Assembly: GCF_000350225.1 (NCBI RefSeq)
Contig: NW_005179332.1
Span: 14,626 to 65,474, forward strand
Length of the DNA stretch: 50,849 nucleotides
From: Chondrus crispus
Taxonomy: Eukaryota > Rhodophyta > Florideophyceae > Gigartinales > Gigartinaceae
Direction of reading: 5' to 3'
Positions within the stretch are counted from its first letter, which is position 1, and every line of letters begins with the position of its first letter. A model generated the notes under the pieces. That model saw only the letters and a program-made list of their open reading frames with translations, was not told the DNA's origin and made no database searches. Below, piece by piece: positions 1-11,654 of the stretch. Position numbers and translations under genes: made by a program.

Positions 1-1502
1 GACTTTACTCTGTAGTACTCTCTGCTGAAGTCTGGGGGTCGTATGTATTTGGACTTTGTGCTGATTTGAGTGGAGGACAATGTTACGGTTTACGGTTCAC
101 CCTTGACAGGTCGCACTCTCTTGTCTTGTTTTTTACTTGGCTGCCAACCCTTTGCGATTTGTTCGCCTGCCAGCAGCACTATTTATACGACACTGTGTTG
201 CCTCCCCTCATGCACTATTTTCACCATCATTGCGTAGAGGGCGGGACAAAGCAAATGCTCCACCACAGCAACGCAGGATGAGGTGTTACTGTATTCTCAT
301 GTGGAGCTACTACTGTGTTTTGTAATCTATCACCGTCACGACGAGACTAAGGACGCCAACACCGTACAGCATTGCATCATATACGGCCTCCAAAACCAGT
401 CGATATCAATTTACGACAGCAGTAATCTCAACTCACTGCATCATTAGGCGAGAAAACCGGACCTGCTTACAATTGACGCTTACGGGTTTGGTTTCTACGA
501 CATCATTGAAGCGATTCTCGTCTTCAGCCGAGAAGGCAGACGATCTGTACCCCATTCTTTAGGAGGTATTATACTCGGTGGAATATACTTCCAGTTAGAA
601 GACACTTCACGTAAGCAGATAAAGTAGAGATGAACCGTAGCGCGCCCGAGCTCGAGCAGGATATTTTCAAGATGATGATGGGGGGCACTCACGCATGTTA
701 GAAAGTAGCTGAGTAGACATAGCCCAATCTCAGTGAAAACACCCTTCGCGCCTCTGTTGGCGGTTTTAGTGGCCAACTTTGACCCGACAAAGGCCCCAGA
801 CCTGCTTGGGCAGGGCTATCTGTGTCGTATGTTACACGTGTACATAGCACCCCCACGGTACTTAACACCACCGTCGGTCCTTCCCTCAGTAAACATGACT
901 ACGGTCTTGAGTCTCTCCTACAGCAAGCATAAGCTTGAGTTGAAAAACTTTGGCAACATTCCCTCCACATCTAATATTCGTTCCGTGACGCTTTTAATTT
1001 AACGTTTGGTTTATCACCTGAACATGAACTGATGGGTTGGTCGTGTGAAAATGCGCAACGGTATAACATAGAAATCTCCAAAAACTGCGAGGCACTGGCT
1101 AGATTTCTTCGATTGCGAACAATAGCTTGACCGAAAACTCAGCTTTTCACTTTTTTCGTTCCGACCCCCCGACCGGTTGTTACTTTCTCCACACCACTTC
1201 ATGGTTTCATGGTTTTAGAGACTAGTCAAGTGTGAAAATCAAAAATTTAACGAAACAAACGTGAATATTATCATATATCACAATAACGTGTTGGGCTTGC
1301 CAAACCCAAGCCGAACTGTCTCATAAGCGGTTAACGGCCTGTCCAGAGACGTGACATCCATTTTTAGTTGCGCTATCACACGTCGAAATGGAGATATTGG
1401 ACAGCGTCTATTTCAGATCTATTCCAAACGTATCCTTGTATGGATACACAAGTGTGCACATGAAGCAGCATAATGCTCGTTCCCACCTCCTCTTGAACAG
1501 CA

Positions 1503-1509
1503 TATAAAG
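1503..1509 (+). promoter_or_regulatory. TATA box upstream of the zinc-finger ORF
   Basis: TATAAAG lies about 125 bp before the ATG at 1634. It is preserved in all six satellite copies (also at 6603, 11524, 17048, 21984, 39768). A short out-of-frame ORF of 27 codons, starting ATGATG at 1518, lies between it and the zinc-finger ORF and could act as an upstream ORF. A core promoter is inferred from motif and position only. Confidence 0.45.
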
Positions 1510-1633
1510 GAATGCTCATGATGAAAACTACTCCCAGCAACATTCATTGGCATTACATAAAACAGGGAAACATCTGTACAGGAATTCAGTGTTACCTCTA
1601 AGAAACTTTAGGAAGCAAACACAGCAATTCGAC

Positions 1634-1855
1634 ATGGTCACTAGAGGTGCAAGATCTACAGAAGGCTCCCGTAGGAAGATAGGAAGTACGAAGAAAAACA
1701 TATTCTGCAACAAATGCAGGACTTATTTTAGCACGAAAGAAGATTTGGAGATACACAACTTGGTAACACCTTACTGTTCAGAGAGGGGAACATCTCGTCA
1801 TACTGAGGTTATTCCCAAATCAAGCATTAAAGGCAAGACAACACGCAAGCGATAA
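1634..1855 (+). CDS. Small C2HC zinc-finger protein (satellite ORF, unit 1)
   Basis: An ATG-started frame of 73 codons. The frame is open further upstream, but only from non-ATG codons, so I choose the ATG at 1634. The protein is basic. Residues about 25-48 hold one finger with spacing C-X2-C-X3-F-X5-L-X2-H-X6-C, which is the classical C2H2 hydrophobic spacing with Cys as fourth ligand. The tail is Lys/Arg-rich and ends KGKTTRKR, a possible nuclear localisation signal. Such fingers bind DNA, RNA or protein; the target is unknown. All six satellite copies keep the frame. A TATA box lies upstream. It may be a real small gene, an exon of a larger gene, or a fossil; expression is unproven. Confidence 0.45.
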   Translation: MVTRGARSTEGSRRKIGSTKKNIFCNKCRTYFSTKEDLEIHNLVTPYCSERGTSRHTEVIPKSSIKGKTTRKR

Positions 1856-3165
1856 AAGACGTGCACCTTCCAATTAACACTAAAAAGAGTCAAGGAGTTT
1901 TAACAGACCAATGACGCAATTCTTCAGATTGCCAGAATGTTCAAATGGGCAATATCCCTCTTCCGGGTTGATTTCTCTTCTTGACGACGGCGGAGTCAAT
2001 TAAAATCTGAAAATATGTCCTGAATTCCCTTAGTTTTAAATAGAGCAGAACAGAACTGAAAAGGTACTCACGCAAATTTTTTGGCACAGCCATGCTTGCT
2101 TTGTTAACAGAATCTCAAAAACTGGATCGAGATAGTACGCATACTGTATTACAGAGTGTAGATGCTACGCACCGAACCTAAAGGTCAATTTTTTATGCTC
2201 TGCATGAAGTCACGATCTCAACGCCAGGAACAGAACAGTTATTTTCCTGAATTGCTGAATAAGAATTCAGAAGTTGTTGGCGGATAGCGCGAAGCGCGTA
2301 ACATTAAAAGCACCTGAATGTATGTGATTGCTGGGCACAGGTGTCATGGTACGTATTCTGCACGTCTGATATTTCGCAGTGTCTACGCTCATATCTTGCA
2401 TGCTGTCTGCAGCGTCCATCCGGAACGGACTGCCGTAGGTTATGGATGAGAGACAGGCAGCGAAATCTTTTTCCTGTGTGTGGATGTTGATAAAAACTCT
2501 CACTTGTTCTGGTTTTGACAGATGGCACATCTGCTTGCTCCTTATAGTGCCTTTGGTACTGTATAAATCGGAGCAGAGAGACAACGGCGAGAAAAGGAGA
2601 TCTATGGGATTTTCGTTCTATCAGATTTATCAGACATTTTGTATTGTTACCTGTAACCGACAGGCGGAAAAGCGGCGTACTCTACAGAAGTACGTCCTCC
2701 TTCACCGTCTCCGTTCACGGAGTTCAGTGACACACACAGAGACAGATGTACTACTGTTTTATGAATAGGTCACCCTCATTCTTTTCAAGCGGGTTTGTCA
2801 CTAGTCGCCTCGCAATAGAGCAAACGTCAGTGACAACTTCCACGGCCAAATTCGGATGATTCGAACTCATAGTAGGTAGATGTTGTACATTCGACACAAG
2901 ATGTCTTTCATACAGTCTACAGTTGCCATGCGTTCTTCTGTGTACGACCCTGTGCGTCCTTTTTGCACGAACCACGTTAGCATGCCAGAATATGAAGAAG
3001 CCTAATCTGAGGTAGCAGGCCGCATTCTCATCTGGATCGGTCCCACATGGATGGAACTATGGTAAGCAGTTAGCGCAACGAAGAGCAGTCGTGCCGTACG
3101 AAGCCGGGAATTGAGGACCGCTAAAAAGATGGAATTTACGCTAGACAAGGAGAAAAGTTTCAGAA

Positions 3166-3609
3166 CTAAAAAAGGATCAAGCCTTCAGGGGTGGCAGTGG
3201 TCGACGGTGGAGGAGCACTGTTCGTTTTCTTGCCTTCAATGAGAATTGAAGTTCCGTCTTCGAAATAAAGCCGTGCAACATCGCGCTGTATCTCTGCAAA
3301 TGCCATGTTTGGGGAGGTTTCAATACCCCTGGCGCTCAAATTAAAATCTCGTGGGGTCCTTAGCTCCATTGTACTCCCAATAATCTCCCTCACGGCAGCC
3401 GCCTTGGCATTGTAATTAGGTTGGGAAGCTGCCGATCTTTCTAAATCTGCCTTGGTAACCGTTTGGTCAAGGTTGATACCAATGAAGAGGAGCATTGGAA
3501 CATCCAGCCCACCTTGATACTTCCTCTTCTGGCGGAAGTAGGTGATCATCTCTCGAGCTGACAATGTCCGAACGAAAAGGGCATCGTCGTCATTGATACC
3601 CCTCGCCAA
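3166..3609 (-). pseudogene. 5'-truncated copy of the secreted-protein gene (unit 1)
   Basis: An open frame of 147 codons clearly homologous to the C-terminal ~145 residues of the intact protein at 48456-49130: shared blocks include ITYFRQKR, YQGGLDVPML, RADLERSAASQPNYNAKA-like and VARLYFEDGTS. The signal peptide and about 70 N-terminal residues are missing. Homology ends near 3620, followed upstream by unrelated sequence with an in-frame TAG. The frame opens at a TTG and has no suitable ATG; the first internal Met is about 20 residues in. It is therefore a gene fragment trapped in the satellite, not a complete gene. Divergence is largely conservative and indels keep frame, so selection on the protein probably predates truncation. 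A fusion transcript from an upstream exon cannot be excluded. Confidence 0.8.
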
Positions 3610-4258
3610 GATTGCTCTCGTAAAAAACTCTCGTGTCTATTCCCCTATCCTCGCATTCTGAAATATTTGAGGAGAAGGAGACATACTGTAGTGCAGTGAA
3701 AAACGCAGGGACAGTCATGAAAACGTAGTGCGCAGCAGTGCAATCTCCGGCGCTAAGTGGCAACCGGCATTGAACACACTGGGGAGCTTTGCTCAGATAT
3801 CATGCAAGTAATGTTTTTAGAGCTGGACCTCACTCAATGGCGACCCATTAGAATGGATTACGCTCTTATAATATTTTTCTCATGATCCACTACTATAATG
3901 AGTGTTGTTTGAGAAAAAGATCCTGTACACAACATCAGTCGTCATGCCCTCAAATCATTCAGGAGGCAAGATTGTGCATGTGTGGAAGGGTTCGACATAT
4001 GCTCGGTCAAATAGAGCGGGGTACAGAGTAAAGTCTCGATAAGCTGCGTACCTGATATGATGAACTGTCTCGGTACAGTGAACCGAAGGACTATGAGGGA
4101 GGCGCCACCCCGCTTTTTTGGCCCAGAATCGACGTTTTCGTATTTCTAACGTGAACTAGACTCTATAGAATGAACTACGCGATACCATGAACATACAAAA
4201 ACATGAAAACCCCAGAGTTCACTTTATCGAGGACGAAATGCGCACTAGAAACGAACCA

Positions 4259-4651
4259 TCAACGACTACAGAAGCCATCCATACGACTTTGCCTCAGATT
4301 CGAACGCTGAAGCCTCCTTACGCGGCTTTGTTCCTCATACAGAAGTGACTTGATGCTCGAAGGCAGCCCCGATTGAACTACATTCGCGTCCGTCATAATA
4401 CAACTGAGTTCGTTAGATAGAGCTTCTAATGTTCCGCGATACCGAGCAAGCGACGGTTTGCGTCCTGTCCGGTCTTTCGGTTGCACAGTAGAGCGATCGT
4501 CCTCACTATCTGAATCACCGTTAAATTGATCTTGCTCAATGCCAGTAAATGCCGCAAAATCCCCTAATCCAAGATCAATGGCTTGACCGAGAGCTGACTC
4601 TTCTGATATAGACTCTGGATGTGGCAGAATTAAAAGAAAAGGAAGGCTGGA
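4259..4651 (-). other. Open frame with splice-acceptor-like start (unit 1)
   Basis: Open for 130 codons after an in-frame TGA (4652-4654) with no ATG near its beginning. The translation looks protein-like: an acidic stretch (GDSDSEDD), then a basic, Leu-rich part ending near RMDGFCSR. Just inside the frame is a pyrimidine-rich tract followed by CATCCAG, as at a 3' splice site, so it could be a 3' exon. Homologous frames: 9344-9736 (stopped by a TAG in unit 2), 14868-15260, 19804-20196. I do not recognise the family. It may be an exon, or a relic of a gene or transposon trapped in the unit. Confidence 0.3.
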
Positions 4652-4684
4652 TCACAATGTGAAGTGGTCCAGATATGGAATTGC

Positions 4685-4876
4685 GCCCGTCGACGTTGCC
4701 CGTCGACGTTGCCCGTCGATGGACAGAGTCAAGGAAAGTGAGTTTGTGTTCCTGTGACCGTATCATCGGCATTGGTGAAGACGCTCTAAGAGCGTCTCCA
4801 CCGGTGTGGTCCAAATCATACTGTACCCGTAAAACGGGTACACGTGTACACGAGCAGTTCCGCCGCCGTGAACTGC
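4685..4876. repeat. Direct repeats and hairpin cluster near the unit end
   Basis: Within 200 bp are: GCCCGTCGACGTT twice in tandem plus a partial third copy (4685-4720); an 8+8 bp inverted repeat around one base (4780-4796, GACGCTCT/AGAGCGTC); a 9-bp stem with AAA loop (4822-4842, TGTACCCGT/ACGGGTACA); an overlapping CACGTG/GTGTACAC palindrome (4841-4851); and a 7-bp stem with 9-base loop (4854-4876). The cluster recurs in units 2-4 (near 9770-9961, 15294-15485, 20230-20421). Function unknown; candidates are a recombination hotspot, a replication feature or a degenerate element end. Confidence 0.7.
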
Positions 4877-5383
4877 CTCGGTAAGGCGAACTCAATGGGC
4901 TGCTCGGAAGCGCCACATTTCGGTTCACGATATCGAGACTTTACTCTGTAGTACTCTCTGCTGAAGTCTGGGGGTCGTATGTATTTGGACTTTGTGCTGA
5001 TTTGAGTGGAGGACAATGTTACGGTTTACGGTTCACCCTTGACAGGTCGCACTCTCTTGTCTTGTTTTTTACTTGGCTGCCAACCCTTTGCGATTTGTTC
5101 GCCTGCCAGCAGCACTATTTATACGACACTGTGTTGCCTCCCCTCATGCACTATTTTCACCATCATTGCGTAGAGGGCGGGACAAAGCAAATGCTCCACC
5201 ACAGCAACGCAGGATGAGGTGTTACTGTATTCTCATGTGGAGCTACTACTGTGTTTTGTAATCTATCACCGTCACGACGAGACTAAGGACGCCAACACCG
5301 TACAGCATTGCATCATATACGGCCTCCAAAACCAGTCGATATCAATTTACGACAGCAGTAATCTCAACTCACTGCATCATTAG

Positions 5384-5542
5384 TGTCATGATTCCCATGT
5401 ACAGCACACACACCTAGGACACGCATACACGCACCACAGGTGTCACACAGATAGACAGCGGCTCCGTGCCTCCGCCGCCGCCTCTTATTAGAGCCTCGTC
5501 CGCTAGCCTCAGTAAAACAGAGTCATCGTTCCTTGCACCACA
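5384..5542. mobile_element. Solo-LTR-like insertion in unit 2
   Basis: A 159-bp segment starts TGTCATG and ends ACCACA (TGT...ACA), the usual ends of LTRs. It is flanked by the direct repeat ATTAG at 5379-5383 and 5543-5547; the empty sites in the other units have one ATTAG. The pattern fits a solo LTR left after recombination between two LTRs, or a very small LTR element. No match to the other LTRs in this window was seen, so its parent family is elsewhere. Orientation cannot be decided. Confidence 0.82.
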
Positions 5543-6733
5543 ATTAGGCGAGAAAACCGGACCTGCTTACAATTGACGCTTACGGGTTTGGTTTCTACGA
5601 CATCATTGAAGCGATTCTCGTCTTCAGCCGAGAAGGCAGACGATCTGTACCCCATTCTTTAGGAGGTATTATACTCGGTGGAATATACTTCCAGTTAGAA
5701 GACACTTCACGTAAGCAGATAAAGTAGAGATGAACCGTAGCGCGCCCGAGCTCGAGCAGGATATTTTCAAGATGATGATGGGGGGCACTCACGCATGTTA
5801 GAAAGTAGCTGAGTAGACATAGCCCAATCTCAGTGAAAACACCCTTCGCGCCTCTGTTGGCGGTTTTAGTGGCCAACTTTGACCCGACAAAGGCCCCAGA
5901 CCTGCTTGGGCAGGGCTATCTGTGTCGTATGTTACACGTGTACATAGCACCCCCACGGTACTTAACACCACCGTCGGTCCTTCCCTCAGTAAACATGACT
6001 ACGGTCTTGAGTCTCTCCTACAGCAAGCATAAGCTTGAGTTGAAAAACTTTGGCAACATTCCCTCCACATCTAATATTCGTTCCGTGACGCTTTTAATTT
6101 AACGTTTGGTTTATCACCTGAACATGAACTGATGGGTTGGTCGTGTGAAAATGCGCAACGGTATAACATAGAAATCTCCAAAAACTGCGAGGCACTGGCT
6201 AGATTTCTTCGATTGCGAACAATAGCTTGACCGAAAACTCAGCTTTTCACTTTTTTCGTTCCGACCCCCCGACCGGTTGTTACTTTCTCCACACCACTTC
6301 ATGGTTTCATGGTTTTAGAGACTAGTCAAGTGTGAAAATCAAAAATTTAACGAAACAAACGTGAATATTATCATATATCACAATAACGTGTTGGGCTTGC
6401 CAAACCCAAGCCGAACTGTCTCATAAGCGGTTAACGGCCTGTCCAGAGACGTGACATCCATTTTTAGTTGCGCTATCACACGTCGAAATGGAGATATTGT
6501 ACAGCGTCTATTTCAGATCTATTCCAAACGTATCCTTGTATGGATACACAAGTGTGCACATGAAGCAGCATAATGCTCGTTCCCACCTCCTCTTGAACAG
6601 CATATAAAGGAATGCTCATGATGAAAACTACTCCCAGCAACATTCATTGGCATTACATAAAACAGGGAAACATCTGTACAGGAATTCAGTGTTACCTCTA
6701 AGAAACTTTAGGAAGCAAACACAGCAATTCGAC

Positions 6734-6955
6734 ATGGTCACTAGAGGTGCAAGATCTACAGAAGGCTCCCGTAGGAAGATAGGAAGTACGAAGAAAAACA
6801 TATTCTGCAACAAATGCAGGACTTATTTTAGCACGAAAGAAGATTTGGAGATACACAACTTGGTAACACCTTACTGTTCAGAGAGGGGAACATCTCGTCA
6901 TACTGAGGTTATTCCCAAATCAAGCATTAAAGGCAAGACAACACGCAAGCGATAA
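6734..6955 (+). CDS. Zinc-finger ORF, unit 2 copy
   Basis: 73 codons, same protein as the unit 1 copy, with the C2HC finger intact and the TATA box at 6603. See the entry at 1634. Confidence 0.42.
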   Translation: MVTRGARSTEGSRRKIGSTKKNIFCNKCRTYFSTKEDLEIHNLVTPYCSERGTSRHTEVIPKSSIKGKTTRKR

Positions 6956-8265
6956 AAGACGTGCACCTTCCAATTAACACTAAAAAGAGTCAAGGAGTTT
7001 TAACAGACCAATGACGCAATTCTTCAGATTGCCAGAATGTTCAAATGGGCAATATCCCTCTTCCGGGTTGATTTCTCTTCTTGACGACGGCGGAGTCAAT
7101 TAAAATCTGAAAATATGTCCTGAATTCCCTTAGTTTTAAATAGAGCAGAACAGAACTGAAAAGGTACTCACGCAAATTTTTTGGCACAGCCATGCTTGCT
7201 TTGTTAACAGAATCTCAAAAACTGGATCGAGATAGTACGCATACTGTATTACAGAGTGTAGATGCTACGCACCGAACCTAAAGGTCAATTTTTTATGCTC
7301 TGCGTGAAGTCACGATCTCAACGCCAGGAACAGAACAGTTATTTTCCTGAATTGCTGAATAAGAATTCAGAAGTTGTTGGCGGATAGCGCGAAGCGCGTA
7401 ACATTAAAAGCACCTGAATGTATGTGATTGCTGGGCACAGGTGTCATGGTACGTATTTTGCACGTCTGATATTTCGCAGTGTCTACGCTCATATCTTGCA
7501 TGCTGTCTGCAGCGTCCATCCGGAACGGACTGCCGTAGGTTATGGATGAGAGACAGGCAGCGAAATCTTTTTCCTGTGTGTGGATGTTGATAAAAACTCT
7601 CACTTGTTCTGGTTTTGACAGATGGCACATCTGCTTGCTCCTTATAGTGCATTTGGTACTGTATAAATAGGAGCAGAGAGACAACGGCGAGAAAAGGAGA
7701 TCTATGGGATTTTCGTTCTATCAGATTTATCAGACATTTTGTATTGTTACCTGTAACCGACAGGCGGAAAAGCGGCGTACTCTACAGAAGTACGTCCTCC
7801 TTCACCGTCTCCGTTCACGGAGTTCAGTGACACACACAGAGACAGATGTACTACTGTTTTATGAATAGGTCACCCTCATTCTTTTCAAGCGGGTTTGTCA
7901 CTAGTCGCCTCGCAATAGAGCAAACGTCAGTGACAACTTCCACGGCCAAATTCGGATGATTCGAACTCATAGTAGGTAGATGTTGTACATTCGACACAAG
8001 ATGTCTTTCATACAGTCTACAGTTGCCATGCGTTCTTCTGTGTACGACCCTGTGCGTCCTTTTTGCACGAACCACGTTAGCATGCCAGAATATGAAGAAG
8101 CCTAATCTGAGGTAGCAGGCCGCATTCTCATCTGGATCGGTCCCACATGGATGGAACTATGGTAAGCAGTTAGCGCAACGAAGAGCAGTCGTGCCGTACG
8201 AAGCCGGGAATTGAGGACCGCTAAAAAGATGGAATTTACGCTAGACAAGGAGAAAAGTTTCAGAA

Positions 8266-8694
8266 CTAAAAAAGGATCAAGCCTTCAGGGGTGGCAGTGG
8301 TCGACGGTGGAGGAGCACTGTTCGTTTTCTTGCCTTCAATGAGAATTGAAGTTCCGTCTTCGAAATAAAGCCGTGCAACATCGCGCTGTATCTCTGCAAA
8401 TGTTTCAATACCCCTGGCGCTCAAATTAAAATCTCGTGGGGTCCTTAGCTCCATTGTACTCCCAATAATCTCCCTCACGGCAGCCGCCTTGGCATTGTAA
8501 TTAGGTTGGGAAGCTGCCGATCTTTCTAAATCTGCCTTGGTAACCGTTTGGTCAAGGTTGATACCAATGAAGAGGAGCATTGGAACATCCAGCCCACCTT
8601 GATACTTCCTCTTCTGGCGGAAGTAGGTGATCATCTCTCGAGCTGACAATGTCCGAACGAAAAGGGCATCGTCGTCATTGATACCCCTCGCCAA
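8266..8694 (-). pseudogene. Truncated secreted-protein copy, unit 2
   Basis: 142 codons. Same fragment as unit 1 but with an in-frame 15-bp deletion (five residues, SPNMA region) near 8400. Start again lacks an ATG. Confidence 0.78.
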
Positions 8695-11654
8695 GATTGC
8701 TCTCGTAAAAAACTCTCGTGTCTATTCCCCTATCCTCGCATTCTGAAATATTTGAGGAGAAGGAGACATACTGTAGTGCAGTGAAAAACGCAGGGACAGT
8801 CATGAAAACGTAGTGCGCAGCAGTGCAATCTCCGGCGCTAAGTGGCAACCGGCATTGAACACACTGGGGAGCTTTGCTCAGATATCATGCAAGTAATGTT
8901 TTTAGAGCTGGACCTCACTCAATGGCGACCCATTAGAATGGATTACGCTCTTATAATATTTTTCTCATGATCCACTACTATAATGAGTGTTGTTTGAGAA
9001 AAAGATCCTGTACACAACATCAGTCGTCATGCCCTCAAATCATTCAGGAGGCAAGATTGTGCATGTGTGGAAGGGTTCGACATATGCTCGGTCAAATAGA
9101 GCGGGGTACAGAGTAAAGTCTCGATAAGCTGCGTACCTGATATGATGAACTGTCTCGGTACAGTGAACCGAAGGACTATGAGGGAGGCGCCACCCCGCTT
9201 TTTTGGCCCAGAATCGACGTTTTCGTATTTCTAACGTGAACTAGACTCTATAGAATGAACTACGCGATACCATGAACATACAAAAACATGAAAACCCCAG
9301 AGTTCACTTTATCGAGGACGAAATGCGCACTAGAAACGAACCATCAACGACTACAGAAGCCATCCATACGACTTTGCCTCAGATTCGAACGCTGAAGCCT
9401 CCTTACGCGGCTTTGTTCCTCATACAGAAGTGACTTGATGCTCGAAGGCAGCCCCGATTGAACTACATTCGCGTCCGTCATAATACAACTGAGTTCGTTA
9501 GATAGAGCTTCTAATGTTCCGCGATACCGAGCAAGCGACGGTTTGCGTCCTGTCCGGTCTTTCGCTGGCACAGTAGAGCGATCGTCCTCACTATCTGAAT
9601 CACCGTTAAATTGATCTTGCTCAATGCCAGTAAATGCCGCAAAATCCCCTAATCCAAGATCAATGGCTTGACCGAGAGCTGACTACCCTGATATAGACTC
9701 TGGATGTGGCAGAATTAAAAGAAAAGGAAGGCTGGATCACAATGTGAAGTGGTCCAGATATGGAATTGCGCCCGTCGACGTTGCCCGTCGACGTTGCCCG
9801 TCGATGGACAGAGTCAAGGAAAGTGAGTTTGTGTTCCTGTGACCGTATCATCGGCATTGGTGAAGACGCTCTAAGAGCGTCTCCACCGGTGTGGTCCAAA
9901 TCATACTGTACCCGTAAAACGGGTACACGTGTACACGAGCAGTTCCGCCGCCGTGAACTGCCTCGGTAAGGCGAACTCAATGGGCTGCTCGGAAGCGCCA
10001 CATTTCGGTTCACGATATCGAGACTTTACTCTGTAGTACTCTCTGCTGAAGTCTGGGGGTCGTATGTATTTGGACTTTGTGCTGATTTGAGTGGAGGACA
10101 ATGTTACGGTTTACGGTTCACCCTTGACAGGTCGCACTCTCTTGTCTTGTTTTTTACTTGGCTGCCAACCCTTTGCGATTTGTTCGCCTGCCAGCAGCAC
10201 TATTTATACGACACTGTGTTGCCTCCCCTCATGCACTATTTTCACCATCATTGCGTAGAGGGCGGGACAAAGCAAATGCTCCACCACAGCAACGCAGGAT
10301 GAGGTGTTACTGTATTCTCATGTGGAGCTACTACTGTGTTTTGTAATCTATCACCGTCACGACGAGACTAAGGACGCCAACACCGTACAGCATTGCATCA
10401 TATACGGCCTCCAAAACCAGTCGATATCAATTTACGACAGCAGTAATCTCAACTCACTGCATCATTAGGCGAGAAAACCGGACCTGCTTACAATTGACGC
10501 TTACGGGTTTGGTTTCTACGACATCATTGAAGCGATTCTCGTCTTCAGCCGAGAAGGCAGACGATCTGTACCCCATTCTTTAGGAGGTATTATACTCGGT
10601 GGAATATACTTCCAGTTAGAAGACACTTCACGTAAGCAGATAAAGTAGAGATGAACCGTAGCGCGCCCGAGCTCGAGCAGGATATTTTCAAGATGATGAT
10701 GGGGGGCACTCACGCATGTTAGAAAGTAGCTGAGTAGACATAGCCCAATCTCAGTGAAAACACCCTTCGCGCCTCTGTTGGCGGTTTTAGTGGCCAACTT
10801 TGACCCGACAAAGGCCCCAGACCTGCTTGGGCAGGGCTATCTGTGTCGTATGTTACACGTGTACATAGCACCCCCACAGTACTCAACACCACCGTCGGTC
10901 CTTCCCTCAGTAAACATGACTACGGTCTTGAGTCTCTCCTACAGCAAGCATAAGCTTGAGTTGAAAAACTTTGGCAACATTCCCTCCACATCTAATATTC
11001 GTTCCGTGACGCTTTTAATTTAACGTTTGGTTTATCACCTGAACATGAACTGATGGGTTGGTCGTGTGAAAATGCGCAACGGTATAACATAGAAATCTCC
11101 AAAAACTGCGAGGCACTGGCTAGATTTCTTCGATTGCGAACAATAGCTTGACCGAAAACTCAGCTTTTCACTTTTTTCGTTCCGACCCCCCGACCGGTTG
11201 TTACTTTCTCCACACCACTTCATGGTTTCATGGTTTTAGAGACTAGTCAAGTGTGAAAATCAAAAATTTAACGAAACAAACGTGAATATTATCATATATC
11301 ACAATAACGTGTTGGGCTTGCCAAACCCAAGCCGAACTGTCTCATAAGCGGTTAACGGCCTGTCCAGAGACGTGACATCCATTTTTAGTTGCGCTATCAC
11401 ACGTCGAAATGGAGATATTGGACAGCGTCTATTTCAGATCTATTCCAAACGTATCCTTGTATGGATACACAAGTGTGCACATGAAGCAGCATAATGCTCG
11501 TTCCCACCTCCTCTTGAACAGCATATAAAGGAATGCTCATGATGAAAACTACTCCCAGCAACATTCATTGGCATTACATAAAACAGGGAAACATCTGTAC
11601 AGGAATTCAGTGTTACCTCTAAGAAACTTTAGGAAGCAAACACAGCAATTCGAC

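Larger units (their letters stand above)
1..4936. repeat. Satellite unit 1 (reference copy)
   Basis: This 4,936-bp copy has no obvious insertion and serves as the reference. Contents in order: 1-1500, no gene seen; TATA box 1503; zinc-finger ORF 1634-1855; 1856-3165, no convincing gene; truncated secreted-protein gene 3166-3609 on the minus strand; 3610-4258, nothing recognised; open frame 4259-4651 on the minus strand; short direct repeats at 4685-4720 and hairpins at 4780-4876. It alone reads GGTTGCACAG near 4478, where units 2-4 read GCTGGCACAG. Confidence 0.95.
4937..10021. repeat. Satellite unit 2, with solo-LTR insertion and 15-bp deletion
   Basis: Full-length copy of 5,085 bp. Relative to unit 1 it gains 164 bp (159-bp element plus 5-bp target duplication) near 5384. 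It loses 15 bp near 8400 inside the truncated secreted-protein copy, in frame. It also has private substitutions, including one creating a stop in the minus-strand frame near 9685 and one cutting short a 108-codon plus-strand frame near 7670. Confidence 0.95.

Noticed and set aside
66..325. Two overlapping short frames repeated in every unit
   Set aside because: They lack an early ATG, overlap in different phases and have no recognisable motif. Repetition only reflects the identical satellite units.
495..1002. Opposed frames of 93 and 89 codons
   Set aside because: Both open at non-ATG codons and overlap each other antisense; no domain-like pattern is visible.
1014..1202. 62-codon ATG frame on the minus strand
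   Set aside because: Has an ATG but no motif, promoter or compositional support; short enough to be chance.
2267..2584. 105- and 74-codon minus-strand frames
   Set aside because: Overlapping phases of the same DNA with non-ATG starts and no conserved pattern.
2442..2768. 108-codon ATG frame on the plus strand of the unit
   Set aside because: Broken by a TAG in unit 2 and without recognisable features; it overlaps other open frames in the same stretch. Chance cannot be ruled out.
2855..2890. tRNA T-loop-like GTTCGAATC on the minus strand (also near 4290)
   Set aside because: No acceptor or anticodon arms can be paired around it, so it is not a tRNA gene.
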